NCBI GenBank assembly: GCA_900556745.1
Contig: USPU01000001.1
Location: 1-61,065, forward strand
Source of the DNA: an uncultured Veillonellaceae bacterium
GTDB taxonomy: Bacteria > Bacillota > Negativicutes > Veillonellales > Negativicoccaceae
Length of the DNA stretch: 61,065 bases
Direction: 5' to 3'
A program made the position numbers and the translations under genes. The notes beneath the pieces are model-generated. The model did no database searches. It worked only from the letters and a program-made list of their open reading frames with translations, and was not told where the DNA came from. This document shows positions 31,801 to 41,657 of this stretch, piece after piece (positions within the stretch are counted from its first letter, which is position 1; each line of letters opens with the position of its first letter).

Positions 31801-34800
31801 TTGGCTTTCCCTGCCTTTCTGTCAAAAATAATATCCGCCACCGCTTCGTCCCACGTCGCGTCGGATTCCGTACACGTCACGCGCAACAGCGTCCAGAAAC
31901 CGTCGGTCAACGTGTCGGAAAAACCGACAAGTCTGTTTCCGACGCGCGACGCCGACCGCCCCATGTCGATCCAGTCCCGCCTGTCAGACCCTACGGCATA
32001 CGCCAAATCTTGCAATTCGTCCATAACGCGCAAAGCGACCACTTGACTGCCGCGCCCTTGGTAATATTCGCCCAACATGGTATTCATGGTAAGCGTCGCC
32101 GCAATATTCACGCCCGGAATACCGCCCGCCGCCGTGCCGACAAAGTTTTTCAAATACTCTTTGCCAAAGTACTCGACCCAGTCATCGTCGTCATCGGGAC
32201 CGCGCCCCGTCGCCGCGTCAATAGCACCGCGTAAAGCCGTTTCCAACAACGCCTGTAAGAATAGCCAATACAACACGGTAGACATAAGCGGCACCGGATT
32301 GCCGTTGTCTTTTAACGCGTATCCGGCCTCGATATGCGCATTTAAGACCACGGAGAAAAACGTATAAAACGGAGTAAAGAATTTCATAATGCGGCCCTTT
32401 TGGACTTTTGATTGGTCCTGAATTTCGCCGCTACCCCAAATACGCCGCACCGCCTCATCTGCTTTTGCGATTGCCTCCGCGTCAATCTGTTCCGCCGTCA
32501 ATTCGCCGCGTTCCATTTCCGCTCGCACCGTATCTTCATATACGGCTTGCCACGTCGGAAGTGAAAACATTAAGTCCGTTTTTGTGATTAGGTAGTATCC
32601 AAACCGGTCAACCGCCTCTTTTGCAGAATAAACGCCCTCCGCCGCTTTTGCCGTCACGCCGTCCGTTCCCACATAGGATAATTCTTTGCCGGATACTTTC
32701 ATGTCCCGCGCCAAATCACGGTCAAGGTTTTCTTCACGTTCCGCGATAAAGCTTGATTTCTCTTTAACCTTTCGCGTAATTCTTTGCGGGTGTAAGTAGA
32801 ACGTCAGCAACGCTTGCAACGTGCGAATTTTGCCCAAAGAATGAGAAACCATAGCAATGTTACAAACGTTCAAAAGTGCCGTCGACGTTCGGTACGCCAT
32901 GACGGCAAAGGTAGAGTTACGACGCAATAAATTGGCAAACTGTTCGGCGCTCGATTCGCGCACCAATTCTTCCCGCCACGTGTCGCGCACCCATTCACGC
33001 AACATTCGATACTGCGACTGCCCTATGACTTTCTGCAATGGTTCAGCCAACGCCGCATGGTCCAGCAGATGCGCCACGTCCAGCACGGCTTCCCGCATAG
33101 AAATATGCAGAATAGCCTCATTTACCGCGCGCGGCAATACGTCAAGCGACAACAACAATTCACGATTCACCACCGCTTGCCGCTTTTTCGTCGCACCTAA
33201 ACCGGCGCCAAATACCGCATTACTTGACATCTGTTTTGCTAACTCATTCGCCACGTCCATGTCCGACGCCTTTTGCGACAATTGAGGATCGTACACAATC
33301 GGATAGTAACCGCCGTCAAACTTGCGGCCGTTAATGGTAAACGGCACGGCCTCCACCTTGCCCAACGGCACGCCCGTTTCCCGTTCCAAAACGCGGCTAC
33401 GTTCCTCATAATAGCCGTCAATAAATTGCCAAATCTTTTCAACAGTGTCCCAATCTTTTGCCGTCAGTATTTCGCCAAACGCGGCGTCCATTGTCTGCTC
33501 ATCAACGCCAAACGTATGCAGTACGCGCTTTCTGTTTTCCGCCGCGCCCCAATTCAGCGCCGCCGTCAATATCTCTTCTTTTGTGTACGCCTTTCGGTTA
33601 CCGACTTGGTATTTTCGTTCTTGGCGCATTGCGCGCATCTCGTTGCGTGAATAGCGCCGCTCGAATATCCGGCTCAGGTTTCGTTTCGCATCCGCCGTCA
33701 TTTCGCGCTTACGTGTCGCCGCGCGCGCGATCGGATCATAGATAAAGCGATGAAATGAATCATCATCAATCTTTACCCCTGCCGCCCGACCGTCTAACCG
33801 GTTCATGATAATTTCCGGCTTAATAAGCTGCGTTACTAATTCGCCGGCTAATTGACCCATACGGTCCGCGCGCGTCATGTCGTTACGGATCTGTCGCAAA
33901 TCTCTGTTATCTTCCCCATACCGCTTTTTAAGTTTAAGGGCCAATTCATTCGCCGCGTCGGCGATGCTTACATGTTCGCCGTTTTTGCGGACAATAGCCA
34001 AGCCGTCATGCATGCGCCGCCCTGCCGTGTATACCGCTTGCAACACTTGAACCGTCTGTTCCCACGTTTCAAAGGGCATCTGCCGCCATGTCTTTTCGTT
34101 TCGTCCGTCCGCTTCAAACATTGCCCGTAAAGCCGGAGAAATAACCGGATCTCCGCCCATACCAAACGCGACATCAGGGTTCAATAATTCTTCAATTGAG
34201 GACATCTCGAAACCGTCAATCGGCGCTTGCGCGTCTGTTCCCGTCAGTCCTAATTGATACATTAGATGATGCACAAAATAACGCGCTTGCGTGTCAAGGC
34301 GGATCGGCTGCTGCGAACGCGTCATTCGTTTAAGATTTTCACGCAACCGGCGAATATCTTTATCCACCTGTTGTTCCTGCATCACCGCGTGTTTGGCAAG
34401 ATACGCATGATACAATTGCCGCTCTTTCATTTCCGCCGCTTGTGCATAATCACCGCGCACCAGCGCTTTCGATGATAATGTGCCGTAATAGGCGATTTTC
34501 CGTTGATACGTTTTCCACGTCAACGATTCACCGATAGGCGCTTGTCGTAACGTTTGCGCCGCTTGTTCTTCAATCAGGCGTAAACGCCCCTGCGTACTGT
34601 CGCGAACGTCCCGCAAACCTTGCAGACGCGTGTTGATTTCTTCCCGCGCCGTTTTCTTGATTGCTTGCACCTTCGCCGCGTTTTCCTTGCGTATGTCGGT
34701 CAACTTCTGCCGCATTTCCGCAAGTTTTTGCGCGTGTTCTTCCGCATCTTCCGCGTGACTTTCTTTTAACTGTTTGACCAGCGCTTGTTCGCGCTCCAGT

Positions 34801-37800
34801 TCACGCTCCGCCGCGCGTTCGTTTTGGCGAATTTTGGACAGTTGTTTTTGCGCGTCAACGACCGATTCGCGCGCGCCCTCGTGTCCTTTTAATTCAGACC
34901 GCAAATAGGAAAGCACCTCGGCAAGCCGTTCCGCCTCCGTCAAATATCCGTCAGCCAAAGGTTGATCTTCGGACTTGACATGTTTCAGCATTTCTTCTAC
35001 ACTAATAGCAGAAGAAGCTACTATCGAGGTATCAGTGACGCTGGAGTTATACTCCCCGGCTGGTTTAAGCCCGATAGTAGCTTCTATTTTTGTTGCCTGC
35101 GAGTCATAATAGAACGCCCCGTCCGACCGCTTTTTCAAGACACTTCTCACTACCAACGTTTGCCCTTGATAGTACACTGGGGTATGCATAATCCACACAC
35201 CATGCACGCGTCCGTCACCGTGTCTATCAGTTTGGTATTGCGTTAGTACACCATTCGCCAGTATTTGTTCCAAGTTCCCCAATACGGCTAATGCTTCCGC
35301 GCTTCTCGCTGAGGCCGTCGCATGATCAATTCCTTTTCGCGGAATTTGAATCAGGCCCAACTCCGGGTGAGCGACATGCTCCGGCACATGCTCTTTCAGC
35401 CACGCTTTTGCCTGCGCCCGATACTCTTTCCAGTATGGATTGTCCGGCAAAGCTTTGCCGCGCTTGCCGGCCGCATAGGCTTCATCTCTCGCCTGTTGAG
35501 CTGCCAGCAATTCCGCGCTCGGAACTAACGGAGAATTTTCAGGCAACGCGACATCTACCACCTGCACATCAGGCTTTGCCAACAGTTCCTCTCGTGTTGG
35601 CGATTCCGGCAATTCGCCGGGGTGCAGTCTTCGTTTTGGATTTCCCCGTTGCGGATTGTCGTTCAACTTGCGCAATTGTTTCATGTATTCGCCCGCAAGT
35701 TTATTGCGTTCACGGGCAATGTATCTCGTTTCTGCCTCCAGTAGGTCCGCTTGTCCTAATTCGCCCGTCATGTATTCTTCCACTTGCGCGCGAATAGATT
35801 CCGGGTTCATTAATTCGTCGGTGAATGCTTTTCTCTGTTCCTGTTCTTCACGTTTCAGGCGTTCTTCCAGCGGCCCGCCCGCATCTTCCAGCGCCTTTTT
35901 GAACGCCGCCGCATCAGCATAGTATTTATTCAGGACATCTTCGCCAAATTGTTTTGCCAGTGCCTCATGCTTGTATATTTCTTCTTTTTGTAATTCTTCT
36001 GTCCGCGCCGTGCGCCACGATTGAATTGCATCTTCAAGCACTTCTTCGACGCCTTTGCGAATTTTCGCCTCCACGTCTTTTTCCACTTTTTCCGCGGCTC
36101 TTGCTTTCAGTTTCGCCAAACGCGCCGCCAGTTTCGTGTCCACGTCTTGCATCGTGTCCAGCGCTTTTTCTGCCGTGTAGGCGTCAATCTCTTCCTGCGT
36201 TGCCAACATTCTGTCCATGACATTGCGAATTGATTCCGGCGGGATTTCGCCCAAGTCCAGCAAGTTTTGATATATTTCCACAAGCCAACGGCGAAAACGC
36301 CGAAAAACGGCCTTTAAGTCGCGCGACGGCGCATTTCCGTCACGTACATAAGCCTCAAAGCCGCGCGCCCACTTTTCGTGTGCCGCCCGATTGTCCGCCC
36401 CGTCTTTCCAGCCTGTCCATTCCTTGACCGTTTGCCAGTCTTTTTTCAGCCACTCCGGCGCGTTTTCTTGCGCTGCCATTTGTTGTAAATCTTCCAAAAA
36501 GACATGCCCGGATTCATGCACGAAAGTAGAAAAGTTAGCGTCTTTACGGAACAAGAACAACATTTGCCGGCCGTCACGTAACGCCGTCATACCGCGAACG
36601 TGTCGTTCTTGTTGTCTTTGAAACAACACGTCACCATGTTTTTTCTGTAACTGTTGCGCCGTTTTAAGCAATACCTCATTGCGATTTTTGCCGTCATAGG
36701 TAACAACGCGCAAACCTGCATCACGTAAAATTTTGCGCGTTTCTCTTGTCGTTCCCTTTGGAACAATAGCCGCGTAAAACTCATCAAGTCCAACCGCTCT
36801 TTGCTTTTTCACTTCAAAATATTCAGCCGGCGCGCTTGTAATATCATTTACAAAGTCACTCAGGGCGTTCGCATTTATTCCCGTTATATTCTCTTTGTCA
36901 AGTTCATTTTGCCATTTACTTTTTGGACTGTTCAAAACAATGTCGGCAATGATTTCCGCCTTTGCGCCGCCCGCTTTTTGCGTTAAGGATTCCCATTTTT
37001 CGTTAAGTTTTTCTTTCCATGTTTCCATGTCCTCATGACTTGTAATGCGATTCCGGTCATTTTGTACTTCGGTTAGGTTTTTGTATTTTTTTGCATGCGC
37101 CGCACGAATGTTGCCAACTCCGTAATACATGCCTTCTTCATTGCGCGCCTTACCGCGCATAATTTTAACGATATTATCCAGCGTGTAATCTTTGAAACGC
37201 TGTCGCCCGCTTGCAGTATATCCGGTTAAAATGCGCGCTTGTTTTGGTATGGCACGATACAAAGGCGCAAGCCATTCCTTAAATTCTGAATGGTTGTCTA
37301 TCCAGTATTTATATCGTGCCTCTGTGCTTGGCAAATCTTTTGCCGTCAGTCCTTTTGTCGCAAACCATGCTTTTTGTGCCGTTTCGTTTTCATCAAGTCC
37401 GCTTTTAGAAAGAACGCCGTCAAGTCCGCCGGCTAATGCCTTCTTTAGGTCTGCCAACGCCCCCGCGCCAATATCCTCACCGCTAAACTTTTTCACTAAA
37501 GGTGTAAAAAAAGAAACAAGTTCTTTTTCCGCACCTTTTTCCAACTTGTAGTCATAAACTTGCGGATATCTTGGCGAATATACATCTGTGTCAAAGGTCG
37601 GATTTTCTTTCTTTTTCGGGTTAATAAAGTCAGAACCAGCAATTAAAGTAATATTGCCAAAACGATTATACGGAACATCTGCGCGCGTAATAGCGATTGA
37701 CGGCACGGCAATTCCGCCCAATTCGGCAATGTGCCGGATCTTCGCCGCCGTCGTATTGTGTAACGAGATTAACGGCCGTTCTTGCGCATCTGCTTGAAAA

Positions 37801-40800
37801 TATTCAATGCGCGATTCCGCCTTCATAAATTCCCGCGCAACCGCTTGATACCGTTCCATGTTGTCTCTTGCGTCTTTTTTGTAGTGGTTAATATCGTCTT
37901 TTGCGACAAGCTCCGCCGCTTTCGGCGATGCTTGAAAAATGCGTTCAACCTCTTGCGGAGAGAGTCTCCGTTCTTTCGACAAAAAGGACGCCACCGCCGC
38001 CGGCGCATCTTTTGCTACGTCGGTAATAAATTCAAGACGCCCTTTTTCGCTCAAAATGTTTTGCAGTTGTCCGGCCGCCCGCGGCGCCTCTACAACAACA
38101 CGGCGCAAAAGGGAACGATTATTTTTCAGTAACGCCGGCGCAAATTGCGACAATACGCCGGAATTTCGGCGAACCGCGCCAACAATAAAGTCCGGATCAC
38201 TCTTTAACGTTTCGCCGACATATTCAAGCGCGCCAATTCCGTAACGGTGAACGGCTAACAACGCTACGTCTTTATCATTGCGCGCCTGTTCGGGCAATAA
38301 ACGGAACAAAGCAGGATCATTCTCCACGACTTCAAGCCATTCTTTTTTGCCTTGCGCTTTTGCCAATTTACGCGCGGCAATTCGTTTTGGATCTTTTTCG
38401 TCCCGCAATGTTTCCAACTTGTCCATGGTAATGTCGCCATTGCGGAGCGCCTTTATTAGTGCCGTCTCTGTCTTGTATTCGGTATAACGAAGATAGCCTT
38501 TCGCCTTTTCTTCCTGTCCTTTTTGTTCCAGTTCTTCCAGCGTTACACGGCCGTCGTCTACTGCCGCAATTAGGCCCTTATCCGTTTTGTACTTGGTGTA
38601 TTTGCGTAATTCTTTGATGCGTGTTTCAAATTCCCGACGTTCTCGGCGCGCTTCTCTTTGTTGGCGTTCCTTTTCTCTGTCGCCTTTTGTCGCCGCCAGT
38701 TCTTTTTTGTGTTCTTCGATTTTCTCCTGGTAGTGCGCCAAGGGAAGGTCAAGCGCCTTGAAGTCAAGACCGTAAAAGTCTGTCGTGTTATATAGTGCCC
38801 CGGTATGGTGCCAGCTCCGATAGGTTAAAAACTCTTGCCTCAATAACCACGCGGGCAATGCTTTTATCTCGTCAACGCTGATTGCCGTTTCCGCTTTCGT
38901 CTCATCAAGATAATCCAAAACGGCCTCGATGATTTCATCTTTCGTCCATTTGCTCATCGGCTTTTCGCCCAAGTCATACGCCGCGCGTGCTCGATTGCTC
39001 ATTGATTGACCGTCATAACCGCCGTCACCGTATCGGTTTTGAAAGTATTCCCGCGGAGCAATACCGCCGTTGCGTTGCATTAATTGCGCCGCCATTTTGT
39101 CCGCCGCGTCCGGTGTATATTCGTTCATAGCGAAAAGCGGGTGCATGTCAAGATAGTCCGTCGCGACAAAGTCCGTATGTCCCATGTCGTGCATCATTTG
39201 CGTAAACACTTTAGCGCGTTTTGCCCACAAGTACGCCGCTTGATGCGCGCTTTCCTGTGCGTCTCCGCCGACGCTATCCATGTACGTTTTGACATCGTCG
39301 TACACTTTCATTTCGTCCGGCGACAAATACATGCGCAAGGACACGGCCTTTTCTTTTTGCAGTTCATCAAACGTATCTTTGTACGCGTCTATCGTTCGCA
39401 ACGCTTCAACCATTTTGCGCCCGTTTTCAATCTGTTGTAATGCGTCTTCGTAGTCCTGTTCGCTCTTGATTACGCCGTTTGAATAATACCGTTGCACCTG
39501 CTTTTCTTCTTCATCGAGCATAATGTCGTAAAACTCGTCTTTGCGCGGCTTGCGTTTGTGCGTTGCGTAAAAATCTTTGTACCATTGCGGATTGCTTGAC
39601 GCGCGTAACATTCTGTCCTGATCGTAAACAGTATCACGACCGGGGACTAACTGAATTTCACCGTCCGCCAAGTCGGTGCGCATCACGGAAATAGTATCGG
39701 AAAACGTCTGCTCGATATTGTCTTCAATTTCTTTGCGCACCTTCTTGCGCGCCGCGTTCAAGTCCAGCGGATTTGTCATCAACACTTGCCGGATTGTTTC
39801 TTTGTCCGCCTCGTCCGCCGCCGAAAACTTATCAGACAATACGCGATCGGTCGCATGGATCATTCTGTCAATATCGTCTTGCAACTCTTGCGCGTACTTG
39901 CTTGCGGCCATGTTTTCCCAATGCGCCGCCATTTCCGCTTGTGTCGTTCCGTCTTGCGTCCATGCGCTTGCCTTGTCTACCGCCGCCCGTTCCTGTTCCG
40001 TAAAATCTTCTTGCAAATATACGCCAACCGGCACTTCCAAGCGGCCTTCCGTTTCGATTGCCGTCTGCAAGGCTTGTTCCGATACGATATTACTGCTTAC
40101 CATGTTATTTAAGATATTGCGCCCGTCCTCTGTTTCCATAAGCGCGTTCGCATCAACAAAAAAAGCGCCAAGACCTTGTTTGTCTGCCGCCTCTTGTACC
40201 GACTTTGTATATAATTCCGGATCTTTTTTGAATAGCGCGCTCGCTTGTTTGTCCGCTTCAAGGTCGCGCAACATTTGCGCGCCGACGGTATGAACGGCCA
40301 TTTCCTTTTGAATTTCATAGTCCGGCCGCAACATGCGCGCCGCTTTCGATACAAAGCGAACGTTAGCGCCCGTGCCCAATACTGCCGACATACCCAAGAT
40401 AGCCGGCGCCGCCGTGATACCCGCATCAACCGCATTACTGATGATTTCCGCAACCGGCATCTTGCGCGTGCCTTCACTAGGATCGGCCGCCACGTTCCAC
40501 GCAATATCCGACACCGCTTGCTGTGCGACTTCTTCCGCCGTTTCTGATGCAACGCCGATTCCCGCCGATTTTGCGAAAATCTTCGCCACCTCGCCCACAC
40601 TTTGCGCGGACGCAATGGAACGCGCCGCGTTGCGGATAATCGACTGCGCGCCCGTCGCCGCCGTCCGTCCTGCAATCTTGCGCGCGCCCATGCTTAAGGC
40701 CCTGAGACCCATACCAAACGACGCAAATTCAATTGCCGCGTTAGTTATACCAACAGCCGTGGCCGCCTTTGCCGCCGTTTCTGCGGACATCTTCCCGTAT

Positions 40801-41648
40801 TCCCCGCCGGTACGATATTCAAGATATGACAAGCCGCGCTCCATTTCGTTCATACGGTTAAACAGGCCCGCACGATACCCCAAGCCGGCGCCGGTAATAA
40901 AGCCGGGAATTGCACCAACACCGCCCGCCGCCGCACCGGCCGCCGCGCCCATTAAAGACCCGATCATGATTTCCTTGCCGGAATTAACGGATTGATTGGC
41001 CATCATGTATAGCTGGCTTGACGTGTCATGAATGATACCGCCGTCGCCCGACTGCGACATGATATACTTCTGCAGATTCTGAATTTTTGCGTCTAATTCG
41101 TCAGTATTTTTGCCTTGCGCCTCTAACTCCATGCGTTCATTGCCCATAGCGGATAATTTAATTTGCGCGTCCATTTGGCGAATACCCGACGTAACATTAT
41201 CCACAACGCCCATTGTTTGCTTAACGTCGGAATAATTGTGTACACGAATTGCCCGTTCCGTCTGTGAAATGTCGTTCCAGTCGCTCCACGTTTGCGCGAA
41301 TTCGTCGTCACGCTTGCCCATTTCCAGCGTTTGAAAAGTGTTTTCCCAACGCTTCAAACTTTCTTCACCGGAAACAGAAACGACGTCGGGAGACACTTGC
41401 AGACGGTCCGCGATCTCTTTTGCGCGGCGCGAATAGTCCTCTTTGCCCCAAAAATAAGAACGCCCGATTTCACTATTTCGCACTTGTTCCCACAAAGTTG
41501 GCGGCTGCTCGATCGGCTTTGCGTTGACCAAGCTGGCCGCCGCGTCCGCCTCTTGTTGTATCGGAGACGGCGCAATTTTAGGCATACCAAAGCCGGACGA
41601 ACGAAACGCCGCGTCTGCCTGTTTTTGCCGTTCTTCTCTGTTATCCAT
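31797..41648 (-). CDS. Giant polyvalent virion protein, 3283 aa
   Basis: Probably packed in the head and ejected with the DNA. Visible parts: a Gly/Ala-rich membrane-active stretch (about 229-262); DUF4116-like repeats (about 1100-1245, NDPALFRLLPEQARNDKDV); a polyvalent-type module SLHNTTAAKI...GGIAVPSIAI (about 1290-1360); a zincin metallopeptidase site HESGH (1711-1715); long coiled coils (about 1830-2040 and 2215-2350); an LPD3/nuclease-like module around GIDHATASARS...HGVWIMHTPVYY (about 2105-2190); and a C-terminal LPD38-like segment MKFFTPFYTFFSVVLNA (about 3095). Such multi-domain proteins in podoviruses replace several T7 core proteins and may counter host defences. No helicase or methylase motif was seen. 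Confidence 0.85.
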   Translation of the reverse strand: MDNREERQKQADAAFRSSGFGMPKIAPSPIQQEADAAASLVNAKPIEQPPTLWEQVRNSEIGRSYFWGKEDYSRRAKEIADRLQVSPDVVSVSGEESLKRWENTFQTLEMGKRDDEFAQTWSDWNDISQTERAIRVHNYSDVKQTMGVVDNVTSGIRQMDAQIKLSAMGNERMELEAQGKNTDELDAKIQNLQKYIMSQSGDGGIIHDTSSQLYMMANQSVNSGKEIMIGSLMGAAAGAAAGGVGAIPGFITGAGLGYRAGLFNRMNEMERGLSYLEYRTGGEYGKMSAETAAKAATAVGITNAAIEFASFGMGLRALSMGARKIAGRTAATGAQSIIRNAARSIASAQSVGEVAKIFAKSAGIGVASETAEEVAQQAVSDIAWNVAADPSEGTRKMPVAEIISNAVDAGITAAPAILGMSAVLGTGANVRFVSKAARMLRPDYEIQKEMAVHTVGAQMLRDLEADKQASALFKKDPELYTKSVQEAADKQGLGAFFVDANALMETEDGRNILNNMVSSNIVSEQALQTAIETEGRLEVPVGVYLQEDFTEQERAAVDKASAWTQDGTTQAEMAAHWENMAASKYAQELQDDIDRMIHATDRVLSDKFSAADEADKETIRQVLMTNPLDLNAARKKVRKEIEDNIEQTFSDTISVMRTDLADGEIQLVPGRDTVYDQDRMLRASSNPQWYKDFYATHKRKPRKDEFYDIMLDEEEKQVQRYYSNGVIKSEQDYEDALQQIENGRKMVEALRTIDAYKDTFDELQKEKAVSLRMYLSPDEMKVYDDVKTYMDSVGGDAQESAHQAAYLWAKRAKVFTQMMHDMGHTDFVATDYLDMHPLFAMNEYTPDAADKMAAQLMQRNGGIAPREYFQNRYGDGGYDGQSMSNRARAAYDLGEKPMSKWTKDEIIEAVLDYLDETKAETAISVDEIKALPAWLLRQEFLTYRSWHHTGALYNTTDFYGLDFKALDLPLAHYQEKIEEHKKELAATKGDREKERQQREARRERREFETRIKELRKYTKYKTDKGLIAAVDDGRVTLEELEQKGQEEKAKGYLRYTEYKTETALIKALRNGDITMDKLETLRDEKDPKRIAARKLAKAQGKKEWLEVVENDPALFRLLPEQARNDKDVALLAVHRYGIGALEYVGETLKSDPDFIVGAVRRNSGVLSQFAPALLKNNRSLLRRVVVEAPRAAGQLQNILSEKGRLEFITDVAKDAPAAVASFLSKERRLSPQEVERIFQASPKAAELVAKDDINHYKKDARDNMERYQAVAREFMKAESRIEYFQADAQERPLISLHNTTAAKIRHIAELGGIAVPSIAITRADVPYNRFGNITLIAGSDFINPKKKENPTFDTDVYSPRYPQVYDYKLEKGAEKELVSFFTPLVKKFSGEDIGAGALADLKKALAGGLDGVLSKSGLDENETAQKAWFATKGLTAKDLPSTEARYKYWIDNHSEFKEWLAPLYRAIPKQARILTGYTASGRQRFKDYTLDNIVKIMRGKARNEEGMYYGVGNIRAAHAKKYKNLTEVQNDRNRITSHEDMETWKEKLNEKWESLTQKAGGAKAEIIADIVLNSPKSKWQNELDKENITGINANALSDFVNDITSAPAEYFEVKKQRAVGLDEFYAAIVPKGTTRETRKILRDAGLRVVTYDGKNRNEVLLKTAQQLQKKHGDVLFQRQQERHVRGMTALRDGRQMLFLFRKDANFSTFVHESGHVFLEDLQQMAAQENAPEWLKKDWQTVKEWTGWKDGADNRAAHEKWARGFEAYVRDGNAPSRDLKAVFRRFRRWLVEIYQNLLDLGEIPPESIRNVMDRMLATQEEIDAYTAEKALDTMQDVDTKLAARLAKLKARAAEKVEKDVEAKIRKGVEEVLEDAIQSWRTARTEELQKEEIYKHEALAKQFGEDVLNKYYADAAAFKKALEDAGGPLEERLKREEQEQRKAFTDELMNPESIRAQVEEYMTGELGQADLLEAETRYIARERNKLAGEYMKQLRKLNDNPQRGNPKRRLHPGELPESPTREELLAKPDVQVVDVALPENSPLVPSAELLAAQQARDEAYAAGKRGKALPDNPYWKEYRAQAKAWLKEHVPEHVAHPELGLIQIPRKGIDHATASARSAEALAVLGNLEQILANGVLTQYQTDRHGDGRVHGVWIMHTPVYYQGQTLVVRSVLKKRSDGAFYYDSQATKIEATIGLKPAGEYNSSVTDTSIVASSAISVEEMLKHVKSEDQPLADGYLTEAERLAEVLSYLRSELKGHEGARESVVDAQKQLSKIRQNERAAERELEREQALVKQLKESHAEDAEEHAQKLAEMRQKLTDIRKENAAKVQAIKKTAREEINTRLQGLRDVRDSTQGRLRLIEEQAAQTLRQAPIGESLTWKTYQRKIAYYGTLSSKALVRGDYAQAAEMKERQLYHAYLAKHAVMQEQQVDKDIRRLRENLKRMTRSQQPIRLDTQARYFVHHLMYQLGLTGTDAQAPIDGFEMSSIEELLNPDVAFGMGGDPVISPALRAMFEADGRNEKTWRQMPFETWEQTVQVLQAVYTAGRRMHDGLAIVRKNGEHVSIADAANELALKLKKRYGEDNRDLRQIRNDMTRADRMGQLAGELVTQLIKPEIIMNRLDGRAAGVKIDDDSFHRFIYDPIARAATRKREMTADAKRNLSRIFERRYSRNEMRAMRQERKYQVGNRKAYTKEEILTAALNWGAAENRKRVLHTFGVDEQTMDAAFGEILTAKDWDTVEKIWQFIDGYYEERSRVLERETGVPLGKVEAVPFTINGRKFDGGYYPIVYDPQLSQKASDMDVANELAKQMSSNAVFGAGLGATKKRQAVVNRELLLSLDVLPRAVNEAILHISMREAVLDVAHLLDHAALAEPLQKVIGQSQYRMLREWVRDTWREELVRESSAEQFANLLRRNSTFAVMAYRTSTALLNVCNIAMVSHSLGKIRTLQALLTFYLHPQRITRKVKEKSSFIAEREENLDRDLARDMKVSGKELSYVGTDGVTAKAAEGVYSAKEAVDRFGYYLITKTDLMFSLPTWQAVYEDTVRAEMERGELTAEQIDAEAIAKADEAVRRIWGSGEIQDQSKVQKGRIMKFFTPFYTFFSVVLNAHIEAGYALKDNGNPVPLMSTVLYWLFLQALLETALRGAIDAATGRGPDDDDDWVEYFGKEYLKNFVGTAAGGIPGVNIAATLTMNTMLGEYYQGRGSQVVALRVMDELQDLAYAVGSDRRDWIDMGRSASRVGNRLVGFSDTLTDGFWTLLRVTCTESDATWDEAVADIIFDRKAGKAK

Positions 41649-41657
41649 GTATACCCC

